A DNA stretch of 64,000 bases from an uncultured Phocaeicola sp. (GCA_944320845.1 CALUJA010000011.1:34347-98346), one strand, 5' to 3'; numbered from the stretch's first letter, positions 8,771 to 18,629 are shown. The notes: a model not told the origin generated them from the sequence alone. Numbers and translations: made by a program.

Positions 8771-9601
8771 ATGAACCGGACACTTTTGACAATCCTGCTG
8801 GCATGCCTGACAGCCGCCCTGCCTGTCAAGGCACAATCTTCATACAACGAGCTTGTGGAAGAAGCGATGAAGTGTATAAAGCTTGACAGTCTGGCGCAAG
8901 CGGAGAATCTTTTCAGGCAAGCCCTGAAGACCGACCCGACAAACGCGCGAAACGCTCTGGTCTTTTCCAACCTCGGGACGGTATTGAAACGGCAGGGGAA
9001 AACGGACGAAGCCATCAGCAACTATACGTTTGCGCTGAACATCACGCCTTATGCCACATCTATCCTGCTCAACCGCGCCGCCTTGTATCTGGAAAAAGGC
9101 ATGCAGGACAAGGCATACATCGATTACTGCAATGTGATAGACCTGATTCCGGACAACACAGAGGCAAGGCTGTTCCGGGCATATATCTATATGCAGCGGC
9201 GGCAATACGACGAAGCACGGATTGACTACAATGCCATACTGGGAAAAGACATGAAAAACCGTACAGCCCGGCTCGGCATCGTGATGCTCGACCAGAAGGA
9301 AGGGCGCTATCCGGCCGCACGCGACGGGCTGAACCTGCTCTTGCAGGAGTATCCGCACGACACGACCCTGCTGAAAATGCGCGCCAACCTTGAATTGGAG
9401 CAAAACCGTCCGGACATCGCACTGATTGACATCGACCAGATTCTGTCCGTCAACCCGTCAGACGCTGAAGCGTATGTGATGAAAGGAGACATCTGCCTCA
9501 CCCAAAAGAAAAAAGACGAGGCACGAAAGGCATACGAACAGGCCATCGCACACGGAATCCCGCGGCCGGAACTGAACGACAGGCTGATGCAATGCAAATA
9601 G
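8771..9601 (+). CDS. Secreted tetratricopeptide-repeat protein
   Basis: A 276-residue protein with a signal peptide (about 1-22, ending PVKAQ) and six or so TPR units from residue 25 to the end (examples: AQAENLFRQALKTDPTNA, DEARKAYEQAIAHG). TPR arrays bind protein partners; this one is predicted periplasmic and has no catalytic domain. It has its own promoter box and sits convergent to the helicase gene. The specific partner is unknown. Confidence 0.8.
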   Translation: MNRTLLTILLACLTAALPVKAQSSYNELVEEAMKCIKLDSLAQAENLFRQALKTDPTNARNALVFSNLGTVLKRQGKTDEAISNYTFALNITPYATSILLNRAALYLEKGMQDKAYIDYCNVIDLIPDNTEARLFRAYIYMQRRQYDEARIDYNAILGKDMKNRTARLGIVMLDQKEGRYPAARDGLNLLLQEYPHDTTLLKMRANLELEQNRPDIALIDIDQILSVNPSDAEAYVMKGDICLTQKKKDEARKAYEQAIAHGIPRPELNDRLMQCK

Positions 9602-9688
9602 CATACTGTCAAAACCGCCGGATTGTCTTGACCGAAAGGCAGGACGGAAGTATCAGACAGGCCGGATGACCCGACAAAGGCATCCCGC

Positions 9689-11572
9689 CTACAAGCCCTT
9701 TATGTAGTCGTACAGCTTCCGGTAAAAGGCATGCCATGTCAGTGTCGAGGCATCGCCCAGGATAATCAGCTTCATGCGGGCACGGGTGATGGCTACATTC
9801 ATGCGGCGCAGGTCGTTGAGAAAGCCAATCTGACCTTCTTCATTGGCACGGACCAGACTAATCAGTATCACATCGCGCTCCTGCCCCTGAAAACCGTCGA
9901 CTGTATTGACCGTTATCAGCGGACGGTAAGGCTTAAAAAACGAATCACACCTCATCAGCTGCCTGAGATACTGCACTTGTGCCTTATAAGGGGAGATTAT
10001 CCCCACATCAATGCGCTCTGACAGGAAACGCTCCCGCCCAATCCGCGTAATGTATTGCTTAAGCTGCCCGATGCACAGCTCTGCCTCCGGCTTGTTGATA
10101 CGCCCGTAGCTTTCGCCTATGAACTCCTCGTTGCAGTCCATACCTTCCGTGTTCACCCACTCTATCGGCGTATCGAAATCAAGGATGCTGCGGTATTTTA
10201 CCTCAGGAGCAGACCGCAGCACTCCCCCATAAAACCACTCGGATGAAAAGCGCATAATCTCATCGTTCATGCGGTATTGCAGCGTGAGAAGCGAAACAAC
10301 GCCGGGTTTGTTGCGCACCACAGCCTGCATCAGCGTCTCTCCCAGTCCGCCGCGAAGCGCTTCATAACACTTTACTGTAGGAGGAAGCTGGCAATGGTCT
10401 CCGGCAAAAATCACGCGGTCTGCCTTCGCAATGGGAATCCAGCAAGCCGCTTCGAGCGCTTGGGCGGCTTCATCGATGAACAAGGTGCCGAACTTCTGTC
10501 CCATCAACAGGCGGTTGGCACTGCTTACCAGTGTACAGGCTATCACCCGCGCTTCACTAAAGAGGGATTCATTGATGCGAATCTCCAGTTCCGTGGCACG
10601 GTCTTTCAGCGAATTTATCTTCTGACGGATGTTTTCACGCTCCGCACCTTTCCGATTGCGGGAGTAAAGCTCACGGATGGCGCGGCGGATTCCCCACAGA
10701 TGCGGATAATCGGGATGAGACTCAAAGCGCCGTTCGTAAGTAAACGAAAGCATCTTGTCGTTTACCCGGCTCGGATTGCCGATTCGGAGCACGCTGACCC
10801 CGCGGTCGACCAGTTTCTCGCTAATCCAGTCCACAGCCATATTGCTCTGGGCACAGACCAGAACCTGGCTTTCCCGGTGCAAAGTTTCATAAATGGCCTC
10901 CACAAGGGTGGTTGTCTTGCCTGTTCCCGGAGGGCCATGGACAATCGCCACATCTTTGGCATGAAGCACCTTGTTTACGGCCGCCTCCTGAGCCGGATTG
11001 AGCCAGGGGAAACGTATCGGCTGGAAAGAGAAGGAAGAGGCCGGATGCGCACCGTGAAAAATTTCGCGCAGTTCGGCCAGACGGTTGTTCTTGGCCGAAA
11101 TCACCCGCTTCAGCGCATCAAACATGAGGCGATAGCTGGTTTCGTCGAAATAAAGCTGCACCCCAAGCACCTCTTTGCCCTGCAAAGCGAGCAAAGCGTC
11201 CGGCCCGGAAAGAATAACGACCATCCGGTCTTCATCCACATAGTTCACCGTTGCGGTGAAGTCGAGATAAGACAGGCGTCCCGTCGCATCCTGCGTAAAG
11301 AAGCATACCGGCCGCCCGTATTCAAACAAATGCTCTATCTCCTTATCCTCGCGCCGTTCCACCTCTACGACCAGTTGGTTTAAGGCATTATAATAGTTCC
11401 GCCCAAGATTCAGCGGATACCAGCACATGCCCCGCTTTATCTTGCGCCCCACTCCCATCAGTTCAGTCTGCTGCTTGAACTGCTCCTTTTCATATTCATA
11501 CTCCATCTTCAGCAAATCATAATGGTGCTGCAAGCGGAGTATGGGCGAATGTAACGCTGCGTTGTCTCCCAT
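9689..11572 (-). CDS. SF1B (IGHMBP2/UPF1-like) DNA/RNA helicase
   Basis: A 627-residue superfamily 1 helicase. Walker A is GPPGTGKTTT, motif II is FIDEAAQA (DEAA box), motif III GDHCQLPPTV, then QYRMN, VDGFQGQERDVI and the motif VI segment MNVAITRARMKL. The N-terminal 180 residues form the beta-barrel and stalk found in UPF1/SMUBP-2 relatives. It uses ATP to translocate 5' to 3' on single strands; its natural substrate in bacteria is unclear. Its promoter box is 40 bp upstream. Confidence 0.92.
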   Translation of the reverse strand: MGDNAALHSPILRLQHHYDLLKMEYEYEKEQFKQQTELMGVGRKIKRGMCWYPLNLGRNYYNALNQLVVEVERREDKEIEHLFEYGRPVCFFTQDATGRLSYLDFTATVNYVDEDRMVVILSGPDALLALQGKEVLGVQLYFDETSYRLMFDALKRVISAKNNRLAELREIFHGAHPASSFSFQPIRFPWLNPAQEAAVNKVLHAKDVAIVHGPPGTGKTTTLVEAIYETLHRESQVLVCAQSNMAVDWISEKLVDRGVSVLRIGNPSRVNDKMLSFTYERRFESHPDYPHLWGIRRAIRELYSRNRKGAERENIRQKINSLKDRATELEIRINESLFSEARVIACTLVSSANRLLMGQKFGTLFIDEAAQALEAACWIPIAKADRVIFAGDHCQLPPTVKCYEALRGGLGETLMQAVVRNKPGVVSLLTLQYRMNDEIMRFSSEWFYGGVLRSAPEVKYRSILDFDTPIEWVNTEGMDCNEEFIGESYGRINKPEAELCIGQLKQYITRIGRERFLSERIDVGIISPYKAQVQYLRQLMRCDSFFKPYRPLITVNTVDGFQGQERDVILISLVRANEEGQIGFLNDLRRMNVAITRARMKLIILGDASTLTWHAFYRKLYDYIKGL

Positions 11573-11611
11573 CTTTCATCTTTTTCCGGGTATCCCGCCC
11601 CGGTTTTCATG

Positions 11612-11619
11612 CAAAGGTA
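11612..11619 (-). promoter_or_regulatory. Promoter -7 box of the helicase gene
   Basis: TACCTTTG on the minus strand, 40 bp before the helicase start. The remaining bases to 11804 contain no gene I can support. Confidence 0.5.
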
Positions 11620-11804
11620 CGGAAAAATATGCTTTCCCGCCGCATCCGGGATATTTTTTGCACGCTCTTTTCCCTTATTCCGGAAAAGTGTCTGCCCCTG
11701 CCAAACTTTCGGCGGATGCTGTCGGAAAAACACTGCGGACAGAAGCAAAGACAGCAGGAAACCCTGCCGCCCGGCCGAAGGATGCCGGCAACAGCAGGAT
11801 TTGC

Positions 11805-12929
11805 TCAGAATACATACTGCAACCGCAGCTGCGCCAGGAAGAAATCTCCCTGATAAAAAGCATTGCAATGCTTGCCTGTCCACACGTAACTGCCGTTCAG
11901 CTTCACGGCGATATACGGGTTCAGGTAAAAATTCACGCCCAAAGAAAGGTCTTTCTCTTCTCCTCCCATGATTCCGGCCTGCCCGTCGTTCAGATTGGTA
12001 TAATCAAACCGCGCCACCAACTCGACGGCCTGCGGCGTGAGCGGCCTTCCGGGAATGCCATACATGGCATCGTATGCAAATCCGCTCCCTTTCAACAAGA
12101 ATCCGCCCTGTATATACCCGCCTTGCGGACGGTATGCCCGCTTTCCCGCCACGCGGTTCCGGCGGTCGAAATGATATTCCGCCTGCAGCATGAAGCGGGG
12201 AGCCATGTAAAGTGCCTCAACCAATCCCTTTACTTCCGTACCCATATCCGGAATTTCAGCTTCCATCATCGGCTCCGGAAACATGGATGTCACTCCCGCA
12301 CTGCTGACACTGCCCGACGGACTGCCTTCCGTGTTCACTTCCTTCGTGCGGAAAGAGAACGCTCCTCCTATATGAACCAGACGATTGTCAGCACCCTGCC
12401 AGCGCCAGACGGCGCGCGAGGTGGAGACAAAGGCGTTCCGCTGGCCGCTTCCCAATTTGTTTATGTCATTATGGGTATATACCCCCGTGGCGAGATACCA
12501 ATGCTTGTCGTAGAAATGATAGGTCACTCCCAGCTTCCGGCTGTCGGCAAACGCCAGTACGGAAGCGGCCGACTGATGGAAACGCATGTCAACCGTGCTG
12601 ATGAGCATATCCATCGAATAAGGTTCATAGGCATTTCCGAACGAAAGCACGCTGTTTCTGAAATGATAGTTCAGCAATAAATCCTTGATGGCTACTTTTC
12701 CCCCGCCCAGACCAATGTCGGCCTTCAGCTCAAGACGCTTGTAAGTGGCCTTAAACCCTACCCGAAAATCTTCCAGACGATAATATCCCTGCGTGCTTTC
12801 CTTGCCGTAACCCGACAGAGACGCATCAAGCAGGGCGCGCGAACGGAACTTAACCTTCAAAGTCTCTTGGGCCTGTACGCCCATTACACCAAGCAATGCC
12901 GCCAGGATGCCGGTCAACAGTTTTTTCAT
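11805..12929 (-). CDS. OprP-like outer-membrane porin
   Basis: A 374-residue protein with a signal peptide (MKKLLTGILAALLGVMGVQAQ) and a beta-barrel pattern of alternating strands ending in the aromatic C-terminus QYVF expected of an outer-membrane barrel. The layout (early segment GYYRLEDFRVGFKATYK, then an FGNAYEPYSMD strand) resembles the phosphate-selective porin O/P family. Its start overlaps the stop of etfA by 4 bp, so the two are translationally coupled. In this context an anion-selective channel for phosphonates is a reasonable inference. The upstream in-frame extension was rejected because the signal peptide begins at the chosen ATG. Confidence 0.75.
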   Translation of the reverse strand: MKKLLTGILAALLGVMGVQAQETLKVKFRSRALLDASLSGYGKESTQGYYRLEDFRVGFKATYKRLELKADIGLGGGKVAIKDLLLNYHFRNSVLSFGNAYEPYSMDMLISTVDMRFHQSAASVLAFADSRKLGVTYHFYDKHWYLATGVYTHNDINKLGSGQRNAFVSTSRAVWRWQGADNRLVHIGGAFSFRTKEVNTEGSPSGSVSSAGVTSMFPEPMMEAEIPDMGTEVKGLVEALYMAPRFMLQAEYHFDRRNRVAGKRAYRPQGGYIQGGFLLKGSGFAYDAMYGIPGRPLTPQAVELVARFDYTNLNDGQAGIMGGEEKDLSLGVNFYLNPYIAVKLNGSYVWTGKHCNAFYQGDFFLAQLRLQYVF

Positions 12930-14128
12930 AAGCCGCCAGCCGTTAGTTGGGAAAGTGCTTCTTCGGCCGACACCGCCCATCCGTAATCCGCTATGCCGAA
13001 GATAGGAGCCGTCCGGTCCGGATTTATCGCTATAATCTTCTTTGCTCCGGCAAGCGCCGCCGTATGCTGAATCTGTCCGCTTATGCCGATTGCTATATAC
13101 AAATCGGGCGAAATGGCATGCCCCGTCTGCCCTACCTGCATGTGAGCGTCAATCAAGCCGGCTTCCACCGCTGCGCGCGAGCCTGCCACCACGGCTCCAA
13201 ACCGTGCAGCCCATTCACGGATGCGGTTTACCATATCCAGGCTTTTCACTCCCCGGCCTATTCCGACGACAATCCGGCTGTTTTCCAGCGAATCGCCGCA
13301 GGAAGCCTCGACGGTTTCCCTAATCAGGCGTATCCGCCTGTCGCTGCTCACCTTCGATACATCGGCATAAACGACCTCTCCGCTCCGTGAATAATCCGGT
13401 TCGGACGCCTTCATAACCCCCGGGCGTACGGACGCCATTTGCGGACGATGCGCAGGAGTCTTGATTGTGGCCATAAGATTACCTCCGAATGCCGGGCGTA
13501 TCTGAAGCAGAAGTCCCGTATCCGAATCAATGTCCAACTCGGTGCAATCCGCCGTCAGTCCTGTCTGAAGCAAGGCCGCCATACGTGCAGACAACCCGCG
13601 TCCCCGCGGCGTAGCTCCCACAAGCAGTATCTCAGGACGGCATTCCCTTACCAGCCTCACCAGTTCACAGGCATAGTTCTCTTCGATAAACGCAGCCAGC
13701 GACTCATGCTCGACTATCCGGACCCGTCTTGCGCCATAGGCTATCAGCTCGGATGCACAGGCAGAAACATTGCCGCCTATCAGCACCGCCTCCACATCAT
13801 GATGAAGCTTTTCCGACAGCACCACGGCCTTGCCCAAAAGTTCCCTTGCAACCGGTGCCAGACAGCCGTCCTCCACCTCTGCAAGCACCCATATCCCCTT
13901 CGTCTCTTCCTGCGGAACCGCCGTTTTTCCTGTTTCCGGCTCACTTATCTGCAGCGCCCCGGCCGGACAGGCCTGCACACAACTTCCGCAAAGACGGCAG
14001 GCGTAAGAATCTATCTCAGGAACATCAGCAAACTTTATGGCATTATAGGCACACGTATCTGCGCACAATCCGCATCCCGTGCACCGCTCTTTCAGCACCC
14101 GAAGTGCAAATGAAGTATCATTGTTCAT
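12926..14128 (-). CDS. etfA: Electron transfer flavoprotein alpha subunit with N-terminal 2x[4Fe-4S] ferredoxin
   Basis: A 400-residue fusion. Residues 10-60 form a ferredoxin with two cluster motifs (C16, C19, C22, C26 and C44, C47, C50, C54); the rest is ETF-alpha with the FAD-binding C-terminal domain (SRIVVGIGRGVKS, GQTGHAISPDLYIAIGISG, AINPDRTAPIF). With EtfB it carries electrons between a flavin dehydrogenase and a lower-potential or quinone partner. Ferredoxin-fused EtfA proteins occur in anaerobes such as acetogens. It is 13 bp after etfB and overlaps the porin gene. Confidence 0.93.
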   Translation of the reverse strand: MNNDTSFALRVLKERCTGCGLCADTCAYNAIKFADVPEIDSYACRLCGSCVQACPAGALQISEPETGKTAVPQEETKGIWVLAEVEDGCLAPVARELLGKAVVLSEKLHHDVEAVLIGGNVSACASELIAYGARRVRIVEHESLAAFIEENYACELVRLVRECRPEILLVGATPRGRGLSARMAALLQTGLTADCTELDIDSDTGLLLQIRPAFGGNLMATIKTPAHRPQMASVRPGVMKASEPDYSRSGEVVYADVSKVSSDRRIRLIRETVEASCGDSLENSRIVVGIGRGVKSLDMVNRIREWAARFGAVVAGSRAAVEAGLIDAHMQVGQTGHAISPDLYIAIGISGQIQHTAALAGAKKIIAINPDRTAPIFGIADYGWAVSAEEALSQLTAGGL

Positions 14129-14141
14129 ATATTATCAACTT

Positions 14142-14921
14142 TTAGCTCAAAGAATCGACACATTTATCAATAATCTCGGCAACGGAACTGCCGGAGGAAA
14201 GCCACCGAATCTCCTTTGCCGTCTGAGGAACATCCGTAGAAACCACCTTCGTAGGCGAGGCATACAGCCCGACAACCTTGCCATCCAGCTGCAAGTCGCC
14301 TTCATCCCACCGGATGACTTCTTGCCGCTGCGCCCGTCTCCATCCAGACAGGGTGGGACAAGCCAGCTCCCCGTTTTCCCGACTTACCATAACCGCACAC
14401 GGAGTCTCAATCTCCACACGCTGCAACAGGCTTCCCGCCTTCTTGTCTGCAACAAGCCAATTTCCCTTCACTTCGTGGATGGAAGACAGACAGGTCACTT
14501 GAGGAATATCCAACTGTCCGGCCACTTCCGGGCCTACTTGAGCCGTGTCGCCGTCGATAGCCATACGCCCAAAAAACAAGATATCATAGTCTCCTATCCT
14601 GCGCACCGCCGAAGCCAGCACCAAGCTTGTGCACCATGTGTCACTGCCGGCAAAAGCCGGAGACGAGAGCAAAACGGCGCGGTCAGCCCCATACTGAAGC
14701 GCTTCACGCAGTACCGCCTCCGCTGAAGCCGGACCCATGCTGACGGCCACCACTTCCGCCCCGGTGTTCTGCCGCAGGTCAAGCGCAGCCTGCAGCGCAT
14801 GCAAGTCGTCCGGATTGGTCTGTGTAAGTGCAGACGAACGTTTCAAAGTTTTGGTTACAGGGTCAATCTCCACCCTTGTAGAGCGAGGAACCTGCTTGAG
14901 AAACACGATATAACGTTTCAT
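14142..14921 (-). CDS. etfB: Electron transfer flavoprotein beta subunit
   Basis: A 259-residue ETF-beta. The nucleotide-binding strand (IVFLKQVPRSTRVEID), the SMGPASAEAVLREALQYGADRA segment and the DTAQVGPEVAGQLDIPQVT loop are family signatures. It pairs with the alpha subunit encoded next. It follows the FAD oxidoreductase gene by 61 bp, implying that this enzyme donates electrons to the flavoprotein. Confidence 0.93.
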   Translation of the reverse strand: MKRYIVFLKQVPRSTRVEIDPVTKTLKRSSALTQTNPDDLHALQAALDLRQNTGAEVVAVSMGPASAEAVLREALQYGADRAVLLSSPAFAGSDTWCTSLVLASAVRRIGDYDILFFGRMAIDGDTAQVGPEVAGQLDIPQVTCLSSIHEVKGNWLVADKKAGSLLQRVEIETPCAVMVSRENGELACPTLSGWRRAQRQEVIRWDEGDLQLDGKVVGLYASPTKVVSTDVPQTAKEIRWLSSGSSVAEIIDKCVDSLS

Positions 14922-14982
14922 AATCCTATCATCACTTTTTATTTACTTGACAAAAAAACTTTTCTGAGCTGTAAAAAATCAT

Positions 14983-16218
14983 TTATCCCCCTTTCTTGTT
15001 CGAACGGGCATCGGCACAACGCCGCTGAAACTCGGGCGAAAACGGATTGACCTCGCCGAAACGTTCCGGAGCGAACAGTTCGGGACTGACAAACGGACGC
15101 TCTCCCGTAATCATTTCCGCCGCCAAACGCCCCATTCCACCTCCGGCGGCCACGCCGCCACCGCAGCATCCCGTCACAGTGAACAGACCTTCATAGCGTT
15201 TGACCGGGCCGATAACAAACATGGCATCGGGAACGTAACAGGAAGGCCCTGCCATATAATGGGCAATCGGGAGGTCGTCAATATCATGCAGGTAACGTTT
15301 CAGCAGCGGAGCGCATTCATCCAAGACTGTCCACTTTGCAGCCTGATTGAAATCAAAGTCTTCCAGCCGTTCGGTCAGAGCAGACGGGTCGAATGCCTGA
15401 CAACAACTTTCGCGCAAGCCTATAATCAAGGCTCCGACATCGGAGCGGGTGAAGGCACGAGCGTCCGGAATGACGGTAAACGGGTGTCCGGCGGGAAAAC
15501 GCTCCGAATCTATCGCCGTAATCCAGAAATGGCTGCGCACCGGAGTAAAGGGCAAACCCACGTTCAGAGGGCGCATCAGAAGATTGGCCCATGCTCCGGC
15601 CGCGTTCACGACCAAAGAAGCCGACAGCACTTCCCCATTAAAGAGTCTTACCCCGCTGACTTGCCTGCCGTTTTCCACCAGAATCTCCTTCACCTTACAG
15701 TTCGGACGGAGTTCAACTCCCAGTTTCGATGCAGCCCTGGCATAGCCGGAGCAAAGCAGGGCCGAATCAATGAAAGCGTCGGTAGGCATATACAAGGCCA
15801 CATCCACCGCCTCGGCATCAATCCACGGGAGCAGCTTCCGGGTCTGCTCGCGGCTGATGCGCTCATTGGGTATGCCAAAACGTGTGGCTGCCTCCTCCAA
15901 AGCCTCCAGTCCCTTCAGCGAAACCTCCGAAGAGGCTATCGTAACGCTTCCGCACTGCTGCAATTCAAGCGATTCTCCCAACAAGTCTTCCATTTCCGCT
16001 ATGCAGTCGTAAGTTTCCTGCACAATCTCCATCAGTCCCGGCTTGGTACGGGCGCGTGTCAGGAGGCAGGCCGCACGCGCCGATGCCTGCGAAGCAATCT
16101 CATTTCCATCGAGAAGCAAAATCCTTCCGGCCTTTCTCTTGGCCAGCTGATAGGCCGTGGCACATCCCAAAAGCCCGCCTCCTATTATAATAATGTCGAA
16201 TCTGTTTTCCATTTTCAT
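14983..16218 (-). CDS. FAD-dependent DAO-family oxidoreductase (glycine oxidase/sarcosine dehydrogenase-like)
   Basis: A 411-residue DAO-fold flavoenzyme. The FAD dinucleotide motif is at the N-terminus (DIIIIGGGLLGCATAYQLAK), followed by an acidic ribose-binding segment (ILLLDGNEI), and the C-terminal FAD-contacting loop contains GCCGGGVAAGGGMGRLAAE. DAO enzymes oxidise primary or secondary amines to imines. It begins 5 bp after the transporter gene and lies upstream of etfB-etfA. Related FAD enzymes are known in phosphonate clusters, where they act on aminoethylphosphonate or its N-alkyl forms; that substrate here is inferred from the linked phnW-phnX. The adjacent ETF suggests a dehydrogenase rather than an oxidase. 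Confidence 0.85.
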   Translation of the reverse strand: MKMENRFDIIIIGGGLLGCATAYQLAKRKAGRILLLDGNEIASQASARAACLLTRARTKPGLMEIVQETYDCIAEMEDLLGESLELQQCGSVTIASSEVSLKGLEALEEAATRFGIPNERISREQTRKLLPWIDAEAVDVALYMPTDAFIDSALLCSGYARAASKLGVELRPNCKVKEILVENGRQVSGVRLFNGEVLSASLVVNAAGAWANLLMRPLNVGLPFTPVRSHFWITAIDSERFPAGHPFTVIPDARAFTRSDVGALIIGLRESCCQAFDPSALTERLEDFDFNQAAKWTVLDECAPLLKRYLHDIDDLPIAHYMAGPSCYVPDAMFVIGPVKRYEGLFTVTGCCGGGVAAGGGMGRLAAEMITGERPFVSPELFAPERFGEVNPFSPEFQRRCADARSNKKGG

Positions 16219-16223
16219 AAGGA

Positions 16224-17534
16224 TTATATCGTATTATATTGAACATAAGTCTGGTTTGCCTCCTTCATCCGGTACATCTTGTTGTATTTCCGGTAAATCA
16301 AGATAGCCGCAACCGTAAAGAAAACCGTGCATACCGCCCCTACCGCACAGGCAATATGGTTGAACAAATCAAACCATTCCAGATTTATGCCAAACAGTTC
16401 TTTGGTTGAGAGCAGGGTAACCGTCCCCATATAGCCGATGAAATCAATCATTGCAATAAAGAATCCTACATTTCCCTTGATACGGAAGCAAGCGATGAAG
16501 CGGTCGAAAAAGATGGTCTGGAATGTAAGATAAGCGATATACAAGGACAAACTCTCTACAAACAGCCAGGTAACCGGTTCCAAATCAAGGGTCTTATAAT
16601 GATAAGATACGTATGTCATGGTCAGACATCCGGCAATCACCAGTGTCATCAACCATAGCAAAGCCTTGATATTGCTGCGGAAAAAGACAAACAAGGCAAA
16701 GAGTCCCAGGATTATCAAAGTAACAATCGTGTCGATTCGAGCGAACATCCACGACGACTGGTTACTCATATCGAGAATGTTTACAAGGAAATCCTCCTTG
16801 ATATCACGCAGCACAAGCAACATGAAGTTACCGACAAACAGCAGCGAGAGTATGGGGGCATACTTCATAAACAAGGCCTTTCTTCCCTTACCGTCCAACA
16901 CAACGCGCTCATTGCGCAGGGCAATGTCCTCGGCCGTAGGATGAGGAAGCCTTTTCAACATGTATCCCATGAAGACCAGAAGGGGCAAAGCAAATCCGCC
17001 TATAAGCGCCGGCATCCAGAACTGGTCAACGTGCAGCTCGTTCATCGCAAACAAACCGAAGCTTTTCGCCACTCCCGAACTGAAAACCATGCTTACTCCA
17101 AGCAGGCTTGCCAAGATGTCGGTCACCTTCCGCCCTTCAATAAAACTGAATATCACGCCCCACATGCATCCCAAAGAGAGCCCGTTGACAAACATCGCTA
17201 TCACATTATAGGGAGTATCCAGCAAACCGAAGCCTATCAAGGCAGCCTCTGCAAGGATGGCCGAACCAACGAAGAAGCGGAAACGGTTTTCCTTCTTCAG
17301 CTCCGAGATAATCTTGATTCCGAAAAACTTCGCAATCACGTATCCCAATATCTGAATGGTGGTTACCGCCACTTTATAGTCGCTTCCCAAAAAGGAAAGC
17401 CCCTCGAACGATGCGGCAGTATACGGCTTGCGCAAGGCATAGACCAGCGAATAAGAGAGCAAGGCAGCCCCTCCCGCCCAGAGAATCAAAAGCAAATCTG
17501 ATAATTTCTTGTTTTTTTCCATATTCCGTAACAT
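16224..17534 (-). CDS. DUF5690/MFS-type membrane transporter (phosphonate module 1)
   Basis: A 436-residue membrane protein with about 12 hydrophobic segments and the MFS-like opening SYSLVYALRKPYTAASFEG. It is a clear paralogue of the transporter at 20590-21966, sharing long runs such as WGVIFSFIEGRK/WGVIFSFLEGRR and VMFS(M)SSGVAKS. I place it in the DUF5690 family, distantly related to the GlpT/UhpC group of organophosphate transporters. It is first in the operon with the FAD enzyme, ETF and porin. The start could also be the ATG four codons in (17522). Transport of phosphonates is an inference from its neighbours. Confidence 0.8.
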   Translation of the reverse strand: MLRNMEKNKKLSDLLLILWAGGAALLSYSLVYALRKPYTAASFEGLSFLGSDYKVAVTTIQILGYVIAKFFGIKIISELKKENRFRFFVGSAILAEAALIGFGLLDTPYNVIAMFVNGLSLGCMWGVIFSFIEGRKVTDILASLLGVSMVFSSGVAKSFGLFAMNELHVDQFWMPALIGGFALPLLVFMGYMLKRLPHPTAEDIALRNERVVLDGKGRKALFMKYAPILSLLFVGNFMLLVLRDIKEDFLVNILDMSNQSSWMFARIDTIVTLIILGLFALFVFFRSNIKALLWLMTLVIAGCLTMTYVSYHYKTLDLEPVTWLFVESLSLYIAYLTFQTIFFDRFIACFRIKGNVGFFIAMIDFIGYMGTVTLLSTKELFGINLEWFDLFNHIACAVGAVCTVFFTVAAILIYRKYNKMYRMKEANQTYVQYNTI

Positions 17535-17559
17535 TAAGTAAGATTCAACTTTACGGCGG

Positions 17560-17712
17560 CAAAGCTACAACAGGCGGGTATCTGAAAGAATTAATTTATT
17601 ATGTATTATGAAGCGTCTGCCTGCGCCTTTTATAATGTCACATTTATTACAAGATTATGTTGCAGAAATGCAACAAATGAAACAGTATTGTAACATACAA
17701 ATCGTATTTTTG
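17560..17712. promoter_or_regulatory. Divergent promoters and palindromic operator, module 1
   Basis: The 196-bp region between the transporter and HTH genes has TAGCTTTG on the minus strand (17560-17567) for the transporter operon and TATTTTTG on the plus strand (17705-17712) for the HTH gene. Between them at 17658-17675 lies the perfect palindrome TGTTGCAgaaaTGCAACA. Its position suggests an operator for the adjacent regulator. Confidence 0.55.
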
Positions 17713-17730
17713 TCCCAAACAAAAGTTATT

Positions 17731-18621
17731 ATGGACAGATTGGTATCTCTTTATGAACGAATGAAAAAACTCCGCGAATCGGGAGTAAGGATGAAAGACA
17801 TTTCAGAAGAAACGGATATCGCCTCCAGCGTGCTGTCATCGCTGTATTCGTCCGTGCTTCCCATGTATGTAAACCTGCTTTCAAACGGAGAGGAAAAAGA
17901 AAAGGCGTTGGACAAATCGCTCCAGCAAGTGAACAACGTTTCCAAAAGAAAGCTCTTGGGATGTCTGGACTCTTTGTACGAAAAGGTTCATGCCATCGAG
18001 CCGCGGCTTGTCAACACGAAAAACGGCGGACGCCCTTTCCTTGACGACATCGAAAAGGAGGCAATCAACTATCTGCCCAATGCCGGCGTGTATACGGGCC
18101 TGTATCTGGCATACAGCTCCTCGTCATTTTCCGACGGACTGAAGGTGGAACCCTACATGATAGCCTCTATCAACGACGGCGAGACCATGCCCAAGGTCTA
18201 CTCGCAAAGCATGTCGGGAGACTATTACACGGGCATCGGACTGTTTTCACCCTTTCAGATAGGCTATCTGATGTTCAACGAACAGAAGCGGCTGCAGCTG
18301 GCGCTGAAGGTGGTATACCTCCAACTGCCCATTATCGAATATCCAAACTTGCTGAAGGGCATTTATCTCACGCACGATTATAACCGGAATCCGATTGCCC
18401 GCAGGGTCATCTTCATCCGCCAAGGCGATGAAATCCCTCTGGATGAATTTGCAAAGATGAGAACGGAAGTGATTCCGAAAGAAAAGCTTACGGAAGAACA
18501 GGAAACCTTCTACAACTATACCTGCGAAACAGGCGACGTAATCAAAAGCATGATGCTTGTTTCACCAGACAAGAATCCTGACAACCTGACACGGGAAAAA
18601 GAGCTTCTGAAGCTTTTATAA
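17731..18621 (+). CDS. HTH-containing putative regulator of module 1
   Basis: A 296-residue protein. The N-terminal 60 residues contain a helix-turn-helix-like pattern (VRMKDISEETDIASSVLSSL); the remaining 230 residues have no family I recognise. It shares its whole length with the protein at 22199-23092 (for example VNNVSKRKLLG versus VNNVSRKKLLG, and DYNRNPIARRVIFIRQGD versus DYNYNPVARRILFVKHSD). Each copy stands divergent to a transporter-led phosphonate operon, so a ligand-responsive regulator is a reasonable inference. The ATG at 17731 is chosen because it gives the same N-terminus as the paralogue and follows a -7 box by 18 bp. Confidence 0.7.
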   Translation: MDRLVSLYERMKKLRESGVRMKDISEETDIASSVLSSLYSSVLPMYVNLLSNGEEKEKALDKSLQQVNNVSKRKLLGCLDSLYEKVHAIEPRLVNTKNGGRPFLDDIEKEAINYLPNAGVYTGLYLAYSSSSFSDGLKVEPYMIASINDGETMPKVYSQSMSGDYYTGIGLFSPFQIGYLMFNEQKRLQLALKVVYLQLPIIEYPNLLKGIYLTHDYNRNPIARRVIFIRQGDEIPLDEFAKMRTEVIPKEKLTEEQETFYNYTCETGDVIKSMMLVSPDKNPDNLTREKELLKLL

Positions 18622-18629
18622 GACAAAAA

